Below are positions 25,178-33,431 of a DNA stretch of 64,000 nt, piece by piece. The notes under the pieces were generated by a model, which saw only the letters and a list, made by a program, of their open reading frames with translations, ran no database searches and was not told the origin of the DNA. Origin of the DNA: Pelotalea chapellei (lineage in GTDB: Bacteria > Desulfobacterota > Desulfuromonadia > Geobacterales > Pseudopelobacteraceae). A program made the translations under genes and the position numbers. Location of the stretch: positions 1 through 64,000 of the forward strand of contig NZ_JAHDYS010000019.1 of the NCBI RefSeq assembly GCF_018531195.1. The letters run 5' to 3'. The first letter of the stretch is position 1; each line of letters starts with the position of its first letter.

Positions 25178-25264
25178 GCGCTTCCCTACGCCGGCATTAC
25201 CCGGATCAGGTACTAAGGGTCACAGCCATCATGGCTGTTCTCAGTCGGAACTCCCCCAGCGTTT
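25178..25264 (-). promoter_or_regulatory. TPP riboswitch (THI element)
   Basis: Minus-strand sequence holds the conserved blocks GGGGGAG, CTGAGA, ACCCTT, ACCTGATC-CGGGTAATGCC and GCGTAGGGAA in order, with P3 hairpin AGCCATGATGGCT. It sits directly upstream of thiS and represses the operon when thiamine pyrophosphate is plentiful. Confidence 0.96.
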
Positions 25265-25272
25265 CTTCAGTT

Positions 25273-25301
25273 AAACTAGATGATTGAGGGTAACCTGTCA
25301 A
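25273..25301 (-). promoter_or_regulatory. Putative promoter of the thi operon
   Basis: TTGACA, 17-base spacer, TAGTTT, just upstream of the TPP aptamer. The -10 is weak. Confidence 0.55.
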
Positions 25302-25430
25302 TGGTTTTGTCAGCGTTTCTGCGGCTGCCGGGACACTGCGTTTGGCCTTTGACAAATTTTCTACCCCTCTATCCGATTTATGATATAGTCCCTGCAATTT
25401 CACTTGCTTGTGGACGGTAAGGAGTTTTTG

Positions 25431-25763
25431 GTGGCTGATAAAAGAGATATAAAAAGGCACAAAAAACGATTGTCGATTCATTTTGGTATTGGAGAGGCTT
25501 CTCGAGTAGCCTTTACAGAGGATATTTCCATGGGCGGTATGTTCATCAAGACCCCCAATGTAGCTCCCCCCAATGCCGTGATCAGGATCCAGTTTTCAGT
25601 CGGAGACGTTCCGGTGGTGCTGGATGCACGGGTTATGTGGGCAAAAAAAGTACCCCAGAACATGTTCCATCTCGTAAAAAAAAGCGGCATGGGAGTTCGC
25701 TTTCTTCGTTTTCATTCCGGTGAAGAGCAATATCTGGAACTTTGCAAAGAGATGCATGGGTAA
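25431..25763 (+). CDS. PilZ-domain protein
   Basis: A 110-residue single-domain PilZ protein, a cyclic-di-GMP receptor. The ligand-binding arginine motif is in KRDIKRHKKRL near the N terminus and the second motif is EDISMGGMFIKT (D-x-S-x-x-G). The rest is a six-stranded barrel ending GVRFLRFHSGEEQ. A GTG start is chosen because AAGGAG lies six bases before it; no ATG is available at the right place. It precedes a BioD-like gene and the flbD-motA-motB cluster, so a role in motility control is plausible but inferred from position only. Confidence 0.9.
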   Translation: MADKRDIKRHKKRLSIHFGIGEASRVAFTEDISMGGMFIKTPNVAPPNAVIRIQFSVGDVPVVLDARVMWAKKVPQNMFHLVKKSGMGVRFLRFHSGEEQYLELCKEMHG

Positions 25764-25788
25764 CATAAGACTTTGACGGGAGGCCTGT

Positions 25789-26880
25789 ATGTGCAAGAAA
25801 ATTTTTATTGGAGCTACCGGACAGCACTGCGGCAAGACGACCATCAGTCTTTCATTGATGCACCTTGCGAGGAAGCAGTATGAGCGTGTTGGTTTCATCA
25901 AACCTTTAGGTCCCAAATGTATTCAGTATCGTGGACTGACAATGGACATGGATGCTGCCATGATCTCCGGAGTGTATGGTTTACATGAAGATGCTCATCT
26001 CATGTCTCCCATGACGTTGACCTCCGGATCCACCCGCCGTTTTCTTGACGGCGAAATCGCATCAGAATATCCCCGTGAAGTGATACTTAAAGCTGTCCGA
26101 GAGCTTGAGAAAAAAAATGATTTTTTGATTATAGAAGGGGCTGGTCACGGAGGGGTCGGGTCGGTTGTCGGTATGAACAATGCCTGCATTGCCTCCCTGG
26201 TCGAGGCGCCGGTGCTGATGGTAGCTGTTGGCGGTATTGGAAGCGTCATCGACGCTGTTGAGCTTAATCTTGCTCTATACCGGGAATCAAAAGCCGATGT
26301 CCGTTTCATAATGGTGAACAAACTGGTGGCGGAGAAAAAAGAACGTTCACTTACCTATTTGCGGAAATCTTTTGCTAACAAGGGACTGATTGTAACCAGT
26401 GCTTTTGACTATTCTCCAGTTTTGGCTCATCCCACCCTCAATCATGTAGCCGATGTGCTGGGGCTTCCCTTAATGGGCACACCTGAGGAAGGCACACGTA
26501 TCTGCCATACAATCCAGTTGGGGGCTGCTTCATCACAGAGAGTTATTGATCACCTGGAAGATTCCACCCTCCTGATTGTCACAAGTTCACGTGATGAACT
26601 GATTGTGACTGCATCATCTCTGCACCAGATTCCGGCTTTCAAACAGAAACTTGCAGGTTTGATCATCAGTGGTCATGCCCCGATGTCCCGAATTACACAG
26701 CAGATATTGGAAGATAGTGGGATTCCCTATATTCGTATTATGGAAACCTCTTCTGAAGTCTTTCATCTGCTACGGGAGCATGTTTCAAAAATAGGTCCTG
26801 AGGATAAGGAGAAGATTGACCTGATTAATTCAATCGCTGAACGCTATATCGATTTTGAAACAATAGATGCCATTCTTTAA
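25789..26880 (+). CDS. BioD-like P-loop protein (Pta N-terminal-like)
   Basis: A 363-residue protein matching the COG0857-type BioD-like family. The N-terminal P-loop is FIGATGQHCGKTTISLSLMH, followed by an MinD/BioD-type fold (GFIKPLGPK, IIEGAGHGGVGSVVG). Residues from about 240 resemble the DRTGG-type domain present in the N-terminal half of long phosphotransacetylases (LEDSTLLIVTSSRDELIVTASSLH). The catalytic Pta domain itself is missing, so acetyl transfer is not expected; a regulatory or nucleotide-sensing role is likely. GGGAGG stands eight bases before the ATG. It lies 25 bases after the PilZ gene. Confidence 0.82.
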   Translation: MCKKIFIGATGQHCGKTTISLSLMHLARKQYERVGFIKPLGPKCIQYRGLTMDMDAAMISGVYGLHEDAHLMSPMTLTSGSTRRFLDGEIASEYPREVILKAVRELEKKNDFLIIEGAGHGGVGSVVGMNNACIASLVEAPVLMVAVGGIGSVIDAVELNLALYRESKADVRFIMVNKLVAEKKERSLTYLRKSFANKGLIVTSAFDYSPVLAHPTLNHVADVLGLPLMGTPEEGTRICHTIQLGAASSQRVIDHLEDSTLLIVTSSRDELIVTASSLHQIPAFKQKLAGLIISGHAPMSRITQQILEDSGIPYIRIMETSSEVFHLLREHVSKIGPEDKEKIDLINSIAERYIDFETIDAIL

Positions 26881-26917
26881 TGCGTCTAATTAATTAATTT
26901 TAAATGGTAAAAAGTTC

Positions 26918-26946
26918 TTGACCCACAGCTGTTTTTGCTATTTATA
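26918..26946 (+). promoter_or_regulatory. Putative promoter of flbD-motAB
   Basis: TTGACC, 17-base spacer, TTTATA, about 35 bases before the flbD ATG. No sigma-28 or sigma-54 motif was recognised. Confidence 0.5.
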
Positions 26947-26980
26947 GTTCAGGTAATCACTGCCTTCATAGGTAAAAAAT

Positions 26981-27298
26981 ATGATTTTTTTGACACGTTT
27001 GGATAAACAGCAGACCTATCTCAATCCTGACCACATTGTAAGCATTGAGGAAACTCCTGATACTGTGATCACTCTGTTTAACGGTCATCACTTTATCGTT
27101 CGAGAATCCGCTAAGGTGATTATCAGTAAGATTATAGCGTTTCGAGCGCAGGTCTCACGTCGTTCCCAGCCACCCGTCAAAAAGCACTTCGCCCGGCATA
27201 GGAAAAAACAGTTTCGCAGCAGAACATTAAATAAAGATCTCTGTCCTCTCGATCGGGACACGCCGCTCTCTTCGCCATTTCACAGTCAGGATCACTAG
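26981..27298 (+). CDS. flbD: Flagellar FlbD/SwrD-family protein
   Basis: A 105-residue protein whose first 60 residues fit the FlbD/SwrD family (MIFLTRLDKQQTYLNPDHIVSIEETPDTVITLFNG). The usual length is 60-80; here a basic, low-complexity tail (RRSQPPVKKHFARHRKKQFRSR) extends it. SwrD in Bacillus raises flagellar motor torque, and flbD normally lies directly before motA, as here with a three-base gap. The tail is less conserved and could be lineage-specific. The ribosome site is a modest AGGTAA. Confidence 0.88.
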   Translation: MIFLTRLDKQQTYLNPDHIVSIEETPDTVITLFNGHHFIVRESAKVIISKIIAFRAQVSRRSQPPVKKHFARHRKKQFRSRTLNKDLCPLDRDTPLSSPFHSQDH

Positions 27299-27301
27299 AG
27301 T

Positions 27302-28051
27302 ATGGATTTAGCAACCGTTATAGGCTTGCTCATGGGGTTTGGCGCCGTTTTTGGCGGCGCCTTCCTTGAAGGCTTGCATCTCTCCGCCCTTATTCAGCCC
27401 ACTGCTGCCCTGATTGTTCTGGGTGGTACATTTGGCGCTACCTTTATATGTTTTCCGCTTCCTGCAATTATTCAGGCTTTCAAGGATGTGAAAATAGCTT
27501 TTCTGCCTCCAAAGGTTGATCATGAAGCGGTGGTAAAGGACATTATTAACTATGCTACAAAAGCACGCAGGAACGGCCTGATCTCTTTGGAACAGGAAGC
27601 ACAGTCTGCCAAGGACGGCTTCATAAAAAAGGGAATTTCTCTGGTGGTCGACGGCATCGATCCTCAGAAATTGCGTGAAACTCTGGAAGCTGACATCATG
27701 GCCTATGAGGATCACAGCAAGCATAGCATCGAGTTTTACGAAGCCGCTGGTGGATTTTCACCCACCATCGGTATAATCGGTGCCGTTCTTGGACTGATTC
27801 ACGTCATGAGTAACCTTTCCGATACTTCCAAACTCGGTGCCGGTATCGCCGTAGCCTTTGTTGCCACCATCTACGGTCTGATGGTCGCCAATATCATCTG
27901 CCTGCCCATTGGTACCAAGCTGAAGATTCGCATGAAAGAGGAGATGCTCCGTCGAGTCATGATCCTGGAGGGTTTGATTGCCATCCAGAACGGCGAGAAC
28001 CCGCATTTCATCGAACAGAAGCTGAAGGCCTACGTGGGGGGTGGCCACTGA
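27302..28051 (+). CDS. motA: Flagellar motor stator protein MotA
   Basis: A 249-residue inner-membrane protein with four transmembrane segments. DLATVIGLLMGFGAVFGGAFLEG is the first; the large cytoplasmic loop follows, and GGFSPTIGIIGAVLGLIHVM and GIAVAFVATIYGLMVANIICLPIG form the last two. It assembles with MotB into the proton-driven stator. AGGATCACTAGAGT precedes the ATG, directly after flbD. The gene overlaps an alternative GTG start of motB. Confidence 0.96.
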   Translation: MDLATVIGLLMGFGAVFGGAFLEGLHLSALIQPTAALIVLGGTFGATFICFPLPAIIQAFKDVKIAFLPPKVDHEAVVKDIINYATKARRNGLISLEQEAQSAKDGFIKKGISLVVDGIDPQKLRETLEADIMAYEDHSKHSIEFYEAAGGFSPTIGIIGAVLGLIHVMSNLSDTSKLGAGIAVAFVATIYGLMVANIICLPIGTKLKIRMKEEMLRRVMILEGLIAIQNGENPHFIEQKLKAYVGGGH

Positions 28052-28058
28052 TCCTGCC

Positions 28059-28844
28059 ATGGCACTGAAAAAACAACCTGAAAAGCATGTCAACCACGAG
28101 CGCTGGCTCGTTTCCTACGCAGACTTCATTACACTCCTGTTTGCCGTCTTTGTGACCTTGTATGCGATGTCCCAGAGCGACAAGAAAAAAACGGAAGAAG
28201 TGATGCAGTCCATTCAACAATCTTTCGGCATGATTCAATCCAGTGCCCCAGCGCCGAAAATTAATGTTATTCCCTCCCAGCAAATGTCTGTCATTCCTGC
28301 CATCAAGCCGCAGATATCTATTGTAGCCGGTTCTCGAGCTGCTCGAGGACAAACAAGGACTCGTGCTGAAGAAAAAGATTTCCGCCAGATCAAATCAACC
28401 ATAGAAGCATACCTGGTTAAGCAAGGCGCTCAGCATAAAGTCAGCCTCACCATTACCCGCCGAGGTCTGATTGTCAGTCTGAAGGAAGCAGGTTTTTTTA
28501 ATTCAGGTCAGGCGAATATCCGTCCCGATGCCTATGAACTGATTAATACGATCTCAGAGGTAGTAACCCAATACAACAACCCTTTACGGCTTGAGGGGCA
28601 TACCGACAATATGCCAATCAGTACAGGGCAATTCCCTTCAAACTGGGAACTTTCTACTGCCCGAGCCACCAACGGACTTAAATATCTGCTTAAGCACTTC
28701 GATGTAGATCCTGAAACCATATCAGCCACTGGCTATGCTGAATTCCGTCCCCTCGCTAGCAACGACACTTCAGAAGGACGTGCCAGGAACAGGCGCGTTG
28801 ATTTGGTCATGCTTTCAAGTGAAGGCGAACGTGGGGAACCGTAG
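28059..28844 (+). CDS. motB: Flagellar motor stator protein MotB
   Basis: A 261-residue protein with one N-terminal transmembrane helix, WLVSYADFITLLFAVFVTLYAMS, whose Asp in YADF is the proton-carrying residue, and a C-terminal OmpA-like peptidoglycan-binding domain (LRLEGHTDNMPI, WELSTARATNGLKYLLKHF, GYAEFRPLASNDTSEGRARNRRVDL). It anchors the stator to the cell wall. The ATG at 28059 starts MALKKQPEKH, as in related proteins; a GTG at 28041 overlapping motA by 11 bases is possible. The segment following the helix is the plug/linker. Confidence 0.95.
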   Translation: MALKKQPEKHVNHERWLVSYADFITLLFAVFVTLYAMSQSDKKKTEEVMQSIQQSFGMIQSSAPAPKINVIPSQQMSVIPAIKPQISIVAGSRAARGQTRTRAEEKDFRQIKSTIEAYLVKQGAQHKVSLTITRRGLIVSLKEAGFFNSGQANIRPDAYELINTISEVVTQYNNPLRLEGHTDNMPISTGQFPSNWELSTARATNGLKYLLKHFDVDPETISATGYAEFRPLASNDTSEGRARNRRVDLVMLSSEGERGEP

Positions 28845-29071
28845 AGATTCTCTCTTTTCCAGTTTTGAAGTGATATGATTTCTCTGCAGTACTACACCAT
28901 TTCATCCTGTCACATTCCTTCCCGTTTACCTGATTTACTTCTTTTTAATCAAGAACCTCCATATTCGTAAACCAGATATAATTTCTCCTTTGCGTTTGTT
29001 TATTGATGTGGCTTGCGACATATCCTGTCAAACCTCTGTGCTACCTTTTAGAAAAAGGAATGGAGGTTGGT
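28845..29071. other. Intergenic stretch after motB
   Basis: Apart from AT-rich sequence and a TATAAT-like element near 28975, nothing recognisable is seen. No clear terminator follows motB. Confidence 0.4.
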
Positions 29072-29254
29072 ATGGAACCAATTGTTTTGCTGGGGCTGGT
29101 GGTTGTTGTCTATGGAGGGTATGTTGCGGCGATGGAGCTGCTGGAAGATATTTCAGTCCTGTTTCCGCGGCGTGCCAGAAGCATCAGAACAGGTCGTAGT
29201 CGGGAACTCGGCCGCAAGCCGTGTATCAAGAAGATGGCGGGGATGCACATTTGA
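29072..29254 (+). CDS. Possible small membrane protein
   Basis: A 60-residue frame with an excellent ribosome site (GGAGG five bases before ATG) and one hydrophobic helix, MEPIVLLGLVVVVYGGYVAAM, followed by a basic tail rich in Arg. It runs about 100 bases into the 3' end of the minus-strand ttcA gene, so the tail may be an artefact of the opposite strand. I do not recognise the family. Single-helix small proteins of this kind are common and often missed; the strong start signal is the main support. Expression would have to be shown. Confidence 0.4.
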   Translation: MEPIVLLGLVVVVYGGYVAAMELLEDISVLFPRRARSIRTGRSRELGRKPCIKKMAGMHI

Positions 29255-29980
29255 GAGTGCCTTCAGCATGCTGTTCTTGATGTGTGGAATTTCCTTCTCC
29301 AGCTCTTTCAGCAGATTTTTCATCCGTTTGCGTTGTATGTCCGCCTTTCCGCAGACAGGGCAGCAGCAGCAGACCACAGGTAATCTGTTTTCATGCGAGA
29401 ACCGGATGATATCAGCTTCGGTCGCATAGACCAGTGGGCGTATTACAGTTGTCTCTCCATTGTCGGCCAGCATGCGGGCTGACATGGCTTTTAGTGAGCC
29501 AACGAAAAACTGGTTCAGCAGCAGAGTCTCTATGAAGTCATCGCTGTGATGCCCCAGAGCCAGTTTGTTGCAGCCGAGCTGCGAGGTCAGTCCATAGAGC
29601 ACACCCCTTTTGAGGCGCGCACAGATCGAGCAGTAGGATGAGCCGGGGCGGCGTTTTTCGGAAATAATGTCAAAATGAGTCGTCTTTTCCAGATGATGCT
29701 CGATCCCCTGCTCGCTAACAAATTTTTCGATGATGTCGGTGCGGAACCCGCGGTAGCCAGAATCTATGGTGACTGCAACGATATCAAACTTGATCGGCGC
29801 ACGCCGCCGCAGTTCCTCCAGCAGTAGCAGCATCGTATAGGAATCCTTCCCTCCTGAGACAGCCACTGCTACCCGATCCCCCTCCTCTATCAGGCCAAAG
29901 TCAGCCACAGCTTTGCCCACATTGTGCCGCAGCTTCCGGAACAGTTCGTTTTTCTGTAGTTCATTACGCAGTTCTGACAT
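29153..29980 (-). CDS. ttcA: tRNA 2-thiocytidine-type thiolase (TtcA family)
   Basis: A 275-residue PP-loop ATPase. VAVAVSGGKDSYTMLLLL is the adenylating P-loop; SYCSICARLKRG holds the iron-sulfur cysteines of the TtcA family; LALGHHSDDFIETLLLN is the second family motif. A further cysteine cluster VVCCCCPVCG is present. TtcA thiolates C32 of tRNA using a 4Fe-4S cluster; related TtcA-like enzymes act on other positions, so the exact nucleotide is uncertain. It starts two bases after the metX stop and is therefore in the same SAM-riboswitch-controlled transcript. Confidence 0.9.
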   Translation of the reverse strand: MSELRNELQKNELFRKLRHNVGKAVADFGLIEEGDRVAVAVSGGKDSYTMLLLLEELRRRAPIKFDIVAVTIDSGYRGFRTDIIEKFVSEQGIEHHLEKTTHFDIISEKRRPGSSYCSICARLKRGVLYGLTSQLGCNKLALGHHSDDFIETLLLNQFFVGSLKAMSARMLADNGETTVIRPLVYATEADIIRFSHENRLPVVCCCCPVCGKADIQRKRMKNLLKELEKEIPHIKNSMLKALSNVHPRHLLDTRLAAEFPTTTCSDASGTPRKQD

Positions 29981-29982
29981 TT

Positions 29983-31098
29983 TCAGTTTCCTTCTTTGTC
30001 GGCAACGCCGGCCAGGAAGGCCCTGACCATGGGAGCAAATGTCTCGTGCTCCAGCAGAAAGGCATCGTGTCCATAGGCAGAAGTGATCAAGTGATATTCC
30101 ACAGGTTTGCCGAGTTCCTCCAGGCAGGTGACCATCTGTTCGGTCTGATAAGGGGGATAGAGCCAATCAGAGGTAAAGGCGAAGAACTGTAGCGGAGCTT
30201 TTACCTGGCTGAAAGCATCTGCCATTGATTCGTAGCCCCAGGTAACATCGTACAGGTCCAAGGCTTTGGCAAGATAGAGGAAGGAGTTCGCATCGAAACG
30301 GTCCACAAAGTTGTAGCCGTTATAGTTCAAATAGCGCTCGATCTCGAACTGTCCGAAAAAGTCAAATTGGCCATCCCGGGCGGAGAAGCGCCGTCCGAAC
30401 TTGGCGTTCATCGACTCATCCGAGAGGAAGGTGATGTGCCCGATACCGCGCGCAAGGGCAAGTCCATCCTTGGGGTTGTGCTTGTATTCCCCCTTGCGCC
30501 AGGTGGGATCATTGAAGATGGCCCAGCGAGCCACGGCATTCAAGGCTATGGCCTGTGGAGAAGGTTGTGGAGTTGATGCCAGTATGATAGCCGAACCGAT
30601 AGCATCGGGATATTGGGTTGCCCACTCAAGGGCCTGCATGCCCCCCATGCTGCCCCCCATGACGCATAGCAGTCTGTCGATGCCAAGGGTTTCTACCAGC
30701 ATTTTCTGGGCACGCACCATGTCGCGAGCGGTTATAACCGGAAAAGAGAGGTTATAGCGTTTTCCGGTCTTGGGATTTATTGAAGCCGGGCCGGTGGAAC
30801 CGAAGCAGGAACCGATTACGTTGGAACAGATGATGAAGTATTTGTCGGTATCCAGCAGGCGTCCCGGGCCGACGATGGCATCCCACCAGCCCGGCTTCGA
30901 ATCTTCGGCATTGAGCTTTCCGGCAAGGTGGGCACTTCCGGTCCAGGCATGTCCGACGAGGATGGCATTGGAGGCAGCAGGGTTGAGGGTTCCATAGGTT
31001 TCATAGGCAAGGGTGATGGGAGCGAGTATCCTGCCACTGTCAAGCTTGATGCCCTGATCAAAGGTTACGGTCTGTTCCTTGACAATGCCGACTGACAT
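29983..31098 (-). CDS. metX: Homoserine O-acetyltransferase
   Basis: A 371-residue alpha/beta-hydrolase-fold transferase that activates homoserine for methionine synthesis. The nucleophile Ser is in [14 protein letters not shown]; the N-terminal [25 protein letters not shown] is typical; Asp in FTSDWLYPP and His in YGHDAFLLE complete the triad. The gene follows a SAM-I riboswitch whose terminator ends at the start codon, and precedes ttcA by two bases. Acetyl versus succinyl donor is assigned by similarity to MetX, not tested. Confidence 0.95.
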   Translation of the reverse strand: MSVGIVKEQTVTFDQGIKLDSGRILAPITLAYETYGTLNPAASNAILVGHAWTGSAHLAGKLNAEDSKPGWWDAIVGPGRLLDTDKYFIICSNVIGSCFGSTGPASINPKTGKRYNLSFPVITARDMVRAQKMLVETLGIDRLLCVMGGSMGGMQALEWATQYPDAIGSAIILASTPQPSPQAIALNAVARWAIFNDPTWRKGEYKHNPKDGLALARGIGHITFLSDESMNAKFGRRFSARDGQFDFFGQFEIERYLNYNGYNFVDRFDANSFLYLAKALDLYDVTWGYESMADAFSQVKAPLQFFAFTSDWLYPPYQTEQMVTCLEELGKPVEYHLITSAYGHDAFLLEHETFAPMVRAFLAGVADKEGN

Positions 31099-31099
31099 G

Positions 31100-31132
31100 A
31101 AAAAGCCCCTTCACATAGTATGAGAAGGGGCT
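31100..31132 (-). terminator. SAM-riboswitch terminator overlapping the metX ribosome site
   Basis: Minus strand AGCCCCTTC...GAAGGGGCT with a central loop, then TTTTTC and the ATG. The GAAGGGG of the 3' arm is also the only Shine-Dalgarno candidate for metX. Confidence 0.85.
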
Positions 31133-31156
31133 GAAACGACTTGGTTACAGCGCACC

Positions 31157-31254
31157 CTCTCATCTTTGCCTTACGGCAGGAATTAGCACCTGACGTCCCC
31201 GTGGACCGGTTGCTGTGGTTTCGCAGGGCCTTTCCCTCCACCACTCTAGATAAG
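31157..31254 (-). promoter_or_regulatory. SAM-I riboswitch (S-box)
   Basis: Minus-strand blocks in order: CTTATC-TAGAGTGGTGGAGGGA, GGCCC-TGCGAAACC, CAGCAACC, GGTGCTAATTCC and GATGAGAG. All consensus elements of the S-box are present. It turns off metX and ttcA when S-adenosylmethionine is abundant. Confidence 0.96.
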
Positions 31255-31270
31255 CAGGTTTGTGTCGCAG

Positions 31271-31299
31271 ACAATACGAAAGAACAGTTTTTTTGTCAA
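31271..31299 (-). promoter_or_regulatory. Promoter of the metX transcript
   Basis: TTGACA, 17-base spacer, TATTGT on the minus strand, ending about 16 bases before the SAM-I aptamer. Confidence 0.7.
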
Positions 31300-31350
31300 C
31301 AACTAGATGAGGTTGTGCTGCCTCTCTGTGCTGGGATGGATATCCGCAAT

Positions 31351-32364
31351 TCAGGCTGGGTTTCCGGCCATTCCTACGGCCATGCTGATGGCCGCCAAAA
31401 GGCTTTGTTCCGATGCCCGTCCAGTTCCCGCAAGATCGTAGGCCGTTCCATGATCAACCGAGGTTCGGACGATCGGCAAGCCGAGGGTAATGTTGACGCC
31501 GTCATCAAAGTGCAGCATTTTGAGAGGAATCAGTCCCTGATCGTGATACATGGCCACCACTCCATCATAGGTGCCCTGTTGGGCAAAGTGAAAGAGAGTG
31601 TCCGCCGAAAGAGGGCCAAGGGCATTAATTCCTTCTTTGCGGGCTGCCTCGATGGCCGGAGTAATCACATCCCGCTCATGACTACCGAACATGCCCCCTT
31701 CGCCGCAGTGCGGGTTGAGCGCTAGCACGGCAAGAACCGGATCGGCCTTGGCCGTAAGCCTCCGTACTCCGTCCCTTGTTACACGAATGGTCTTCAGTAC
31801 CTTCTCAAATGTCACCAGTGCGGGGACATCAGCAAGTGCTTCATGAATGGTGACCAGGCTGACACGCAGTACCGTGCCGGCCAGCATCATCACGAAATCA
31901 TCGGTTCTACACAGTTCAGCCAGAAGTTCGGTATGCCCTGGATAATCGTGACCGGCACGATTTAAGGACTCCTTATTAATGGGTGCGGTAACCATGGCTG
32001 CCACCTTTTGCTCCAGGCACAAGCGGGCAGCTGCGCGGATGTAGCCATAAACCGCCTCTCCGGCAGCGGTTGTAGGAGAGCCATATTGTAAGTCTTCTTG
32101 CGCGAGTTGTGATAGCGGCAGAAGTGCAATGCTTCCGGCTGGAACTCGGCCGGCATCCTCGGAAGCCTTGATTTCATGCAGCATGAGAGCTGAGCCGCAC
32201 ACTTTGATAGCTCGCTCCATGGCACCTCTATCACCAATTACAAAAGGGATACAGCTCTCAAACGTCGTAGGCTGCTGCAGTGCCTTGACGATTATCTCCG
32301 GGCCGACTCCGCAGGGGTCACCCATGGTAATGGCAATCAATGGCTTGGCAGGTATATCAGACAT
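31351..32364 (-). CDS. pdxA: 4-hydroxythreonine-4-phosphate dehydrogenase (PdxA family)
   Basis: A 337-residue dehydrogenase that oxidises 4-phosphohydroxy-threonine on the way to pyridoxal phosphate. ITMGDPCGVGPEIIVKAL starts the NAD-binding region; TAPINKESLNRAGHDYPGHTELLA holds two of the metal-binding His positions and VAMYHDQGLIPLKML the third; VRTSVDHGTAYDLAGTG is the C-terminal signature. The start has GAGG six bases upstream and overlaps the end of cbiG by eight bases, so translation is coupled. Its place behind two cobalamin genes is unusual. A PdxA2-type role cannot be excluded. Confidence 0.93.
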   Translation of the reverse strand: MSDIPAKPLIAITMGDPCGVGPEIIVKALQQPTTFESCIPFVIGDRGAMERAIKVCGSALMLHEIKASEDAGRVPAGSIALLPLSQLAQEDLQYGSPTTAAGEAVYGYIRAAARLCLEQKVAAMVTAPINKESLNRAGHDYPGHTELLAELCRTDDFVMMLAGTVLRVSLVTIHEALADVPALVTFEKVLKTIRVTRDGVRRLTAKADPVLAVLALNPHCGEGGMFGSHERDVITPAIEAARKEGINALGPLSADTLFHFAQQGTYDGVVAMYHDQGLIPLKMLHFDDGVNITLGLPIVRTSVDHGTAYDLAGTGRASEQSLLAAISMAVGMAGNPA

Positions 32365-33430
32365 GAATTCCCTCACTGAGTTCTGCCACCGCCAGTGTGA
32401 CATTGGTGGACTTGATTTTTTTCAAGAGCAGCGGTCCTTCACCAGAGGCGAGCATTGCTGCCGGTTCGGCAACGCCGTAGGCTCCAATGGCGGACATGAC
32501 ATGGGCTGAGGGTGGGGTGGGGGCTACAACCTGATTAAGTTGCTCACTGGAGTAAAAAAGGAGAGGGACCCCGAGCAGGGCGGCATAAGCAACCAGTCCC
32601 GGCTCATCACGCTTGGCCTCAGCCGTGGCGACACAGCAGATGCTTTTGGGTGAAAGCAGGATGCGCTTCAGGTTGGTAGCCACACAGGCTTCGATCTCTT
32701 CAGCAGGTGTATTGCGGTTGCAGCCGATGCCGAGCACAAGGTTCCTGGGGCGCAGGATCAGCAGGCTCTCGGTCATGGTCTGGGGTGGGATATAGCGATT
32801 GGTAACGAAAAGTATCCCTTGGGCCGCACTGCTCAAGGCTTTTGCAAAAGTTTCGTGGAAGGTGAGCTTGCCTCGGCCATGGAACCAGCTGCGGGTCGTC
32901 CCGCTTGGGTCAACTACAGCGATTTCCTCCCCATCCAGCAGCAGGCGGTTGAGAGTCTTGACACGGGATATATCATCGATCACCCAACCCTGGTCTTTGG
33001 CCAGCATGTCAAAGGAGGGCAGGTCATTGGCATCCGTGGCGGTGGTTATGACCGGCCGGGCTCCGCTGAGGAAGGCGCAGCGCTCAGCCAGTTCATTAGC
33101 GCCTCCCAGGTGCCCTGAAAGCAGGGAAATTGAAAAATGAGCAGCATCATCCATGACTACAATGGCAGGGTCGCACTCTTTTGACTTCAGGTGTGGTGCG
33201 ATCATGCGCACCACGATGCCGCTGGCCATTATGAAGATCAGGCCATCCATCCGCTGCCATAAGCTGGTGACCAGCTGTTTCAGGTCGCCGGGCTCGAACA
33301 GGAAACGACGGTTACCGGAGTGGCCGGCGTAGCGTTTCGCGATATGCAGTTCGATTTCTGGCAGCCCTTCCTGCAGCTTTCGACCCAGTTTGGCGCCATT
33401 ACGGGTTATGGCGATCACGGCCAGGCGCAT
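32357..33430 (-). CDS. cbiG: Cobalt-precorrin-5A hydrolase
   Basis: A 357-residue CbiG. The N-terminal region (MRLAVIAITRNGAKLGRKL) and the central VFIMASGIVVRMIAPHLKSKECDPAIVVMD-like block match CbiG_N and CbiG_mid. The C-terminal part LVLGIGCNRNTPAEEIEACV, GLVAYAALLGVPLLFYS and AEPAAMLASG is the CobE/CbiG_C domain. It opens the ring of cobalt-precorrin-5A with loss of acetaldehyde in the anaerobic B12 route. It starts one base after the cbiF stop. Confidence 0.93.
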   Translation of the reverse strand: MRLAVIAITRNGAKLGRKLQEGLPEIELHIAKRYAGHSGNRRFLFEPGDLKQLVTSLWQRMDGLIFIMASGIVVRMIAPHLKSKECDPAIVVMDDAAHFSISLLSGHLGGANELAERCAFLSGARPVITTATDANDLPSFDMLAKDQGWVIDDISRVKTLNRLLLDGEEIAVVDPSGTTRSWFHGRGKLTFHETFAKALSSAAQGILFVTNRYIPPQTMTESLLILRPRNLVLGIGCNRNTPAEEIEACVATNLKRILLSPKSICCVATAEAKRDEPGLVAYAALLGVPLLFYSSEQLNQVVAPTPPSAHVMSAIGAYGVAEPAAMLASGEGPLLLKKIKSTNVTLAVAELSEGIHV

Positions 33431-33431
33431 G

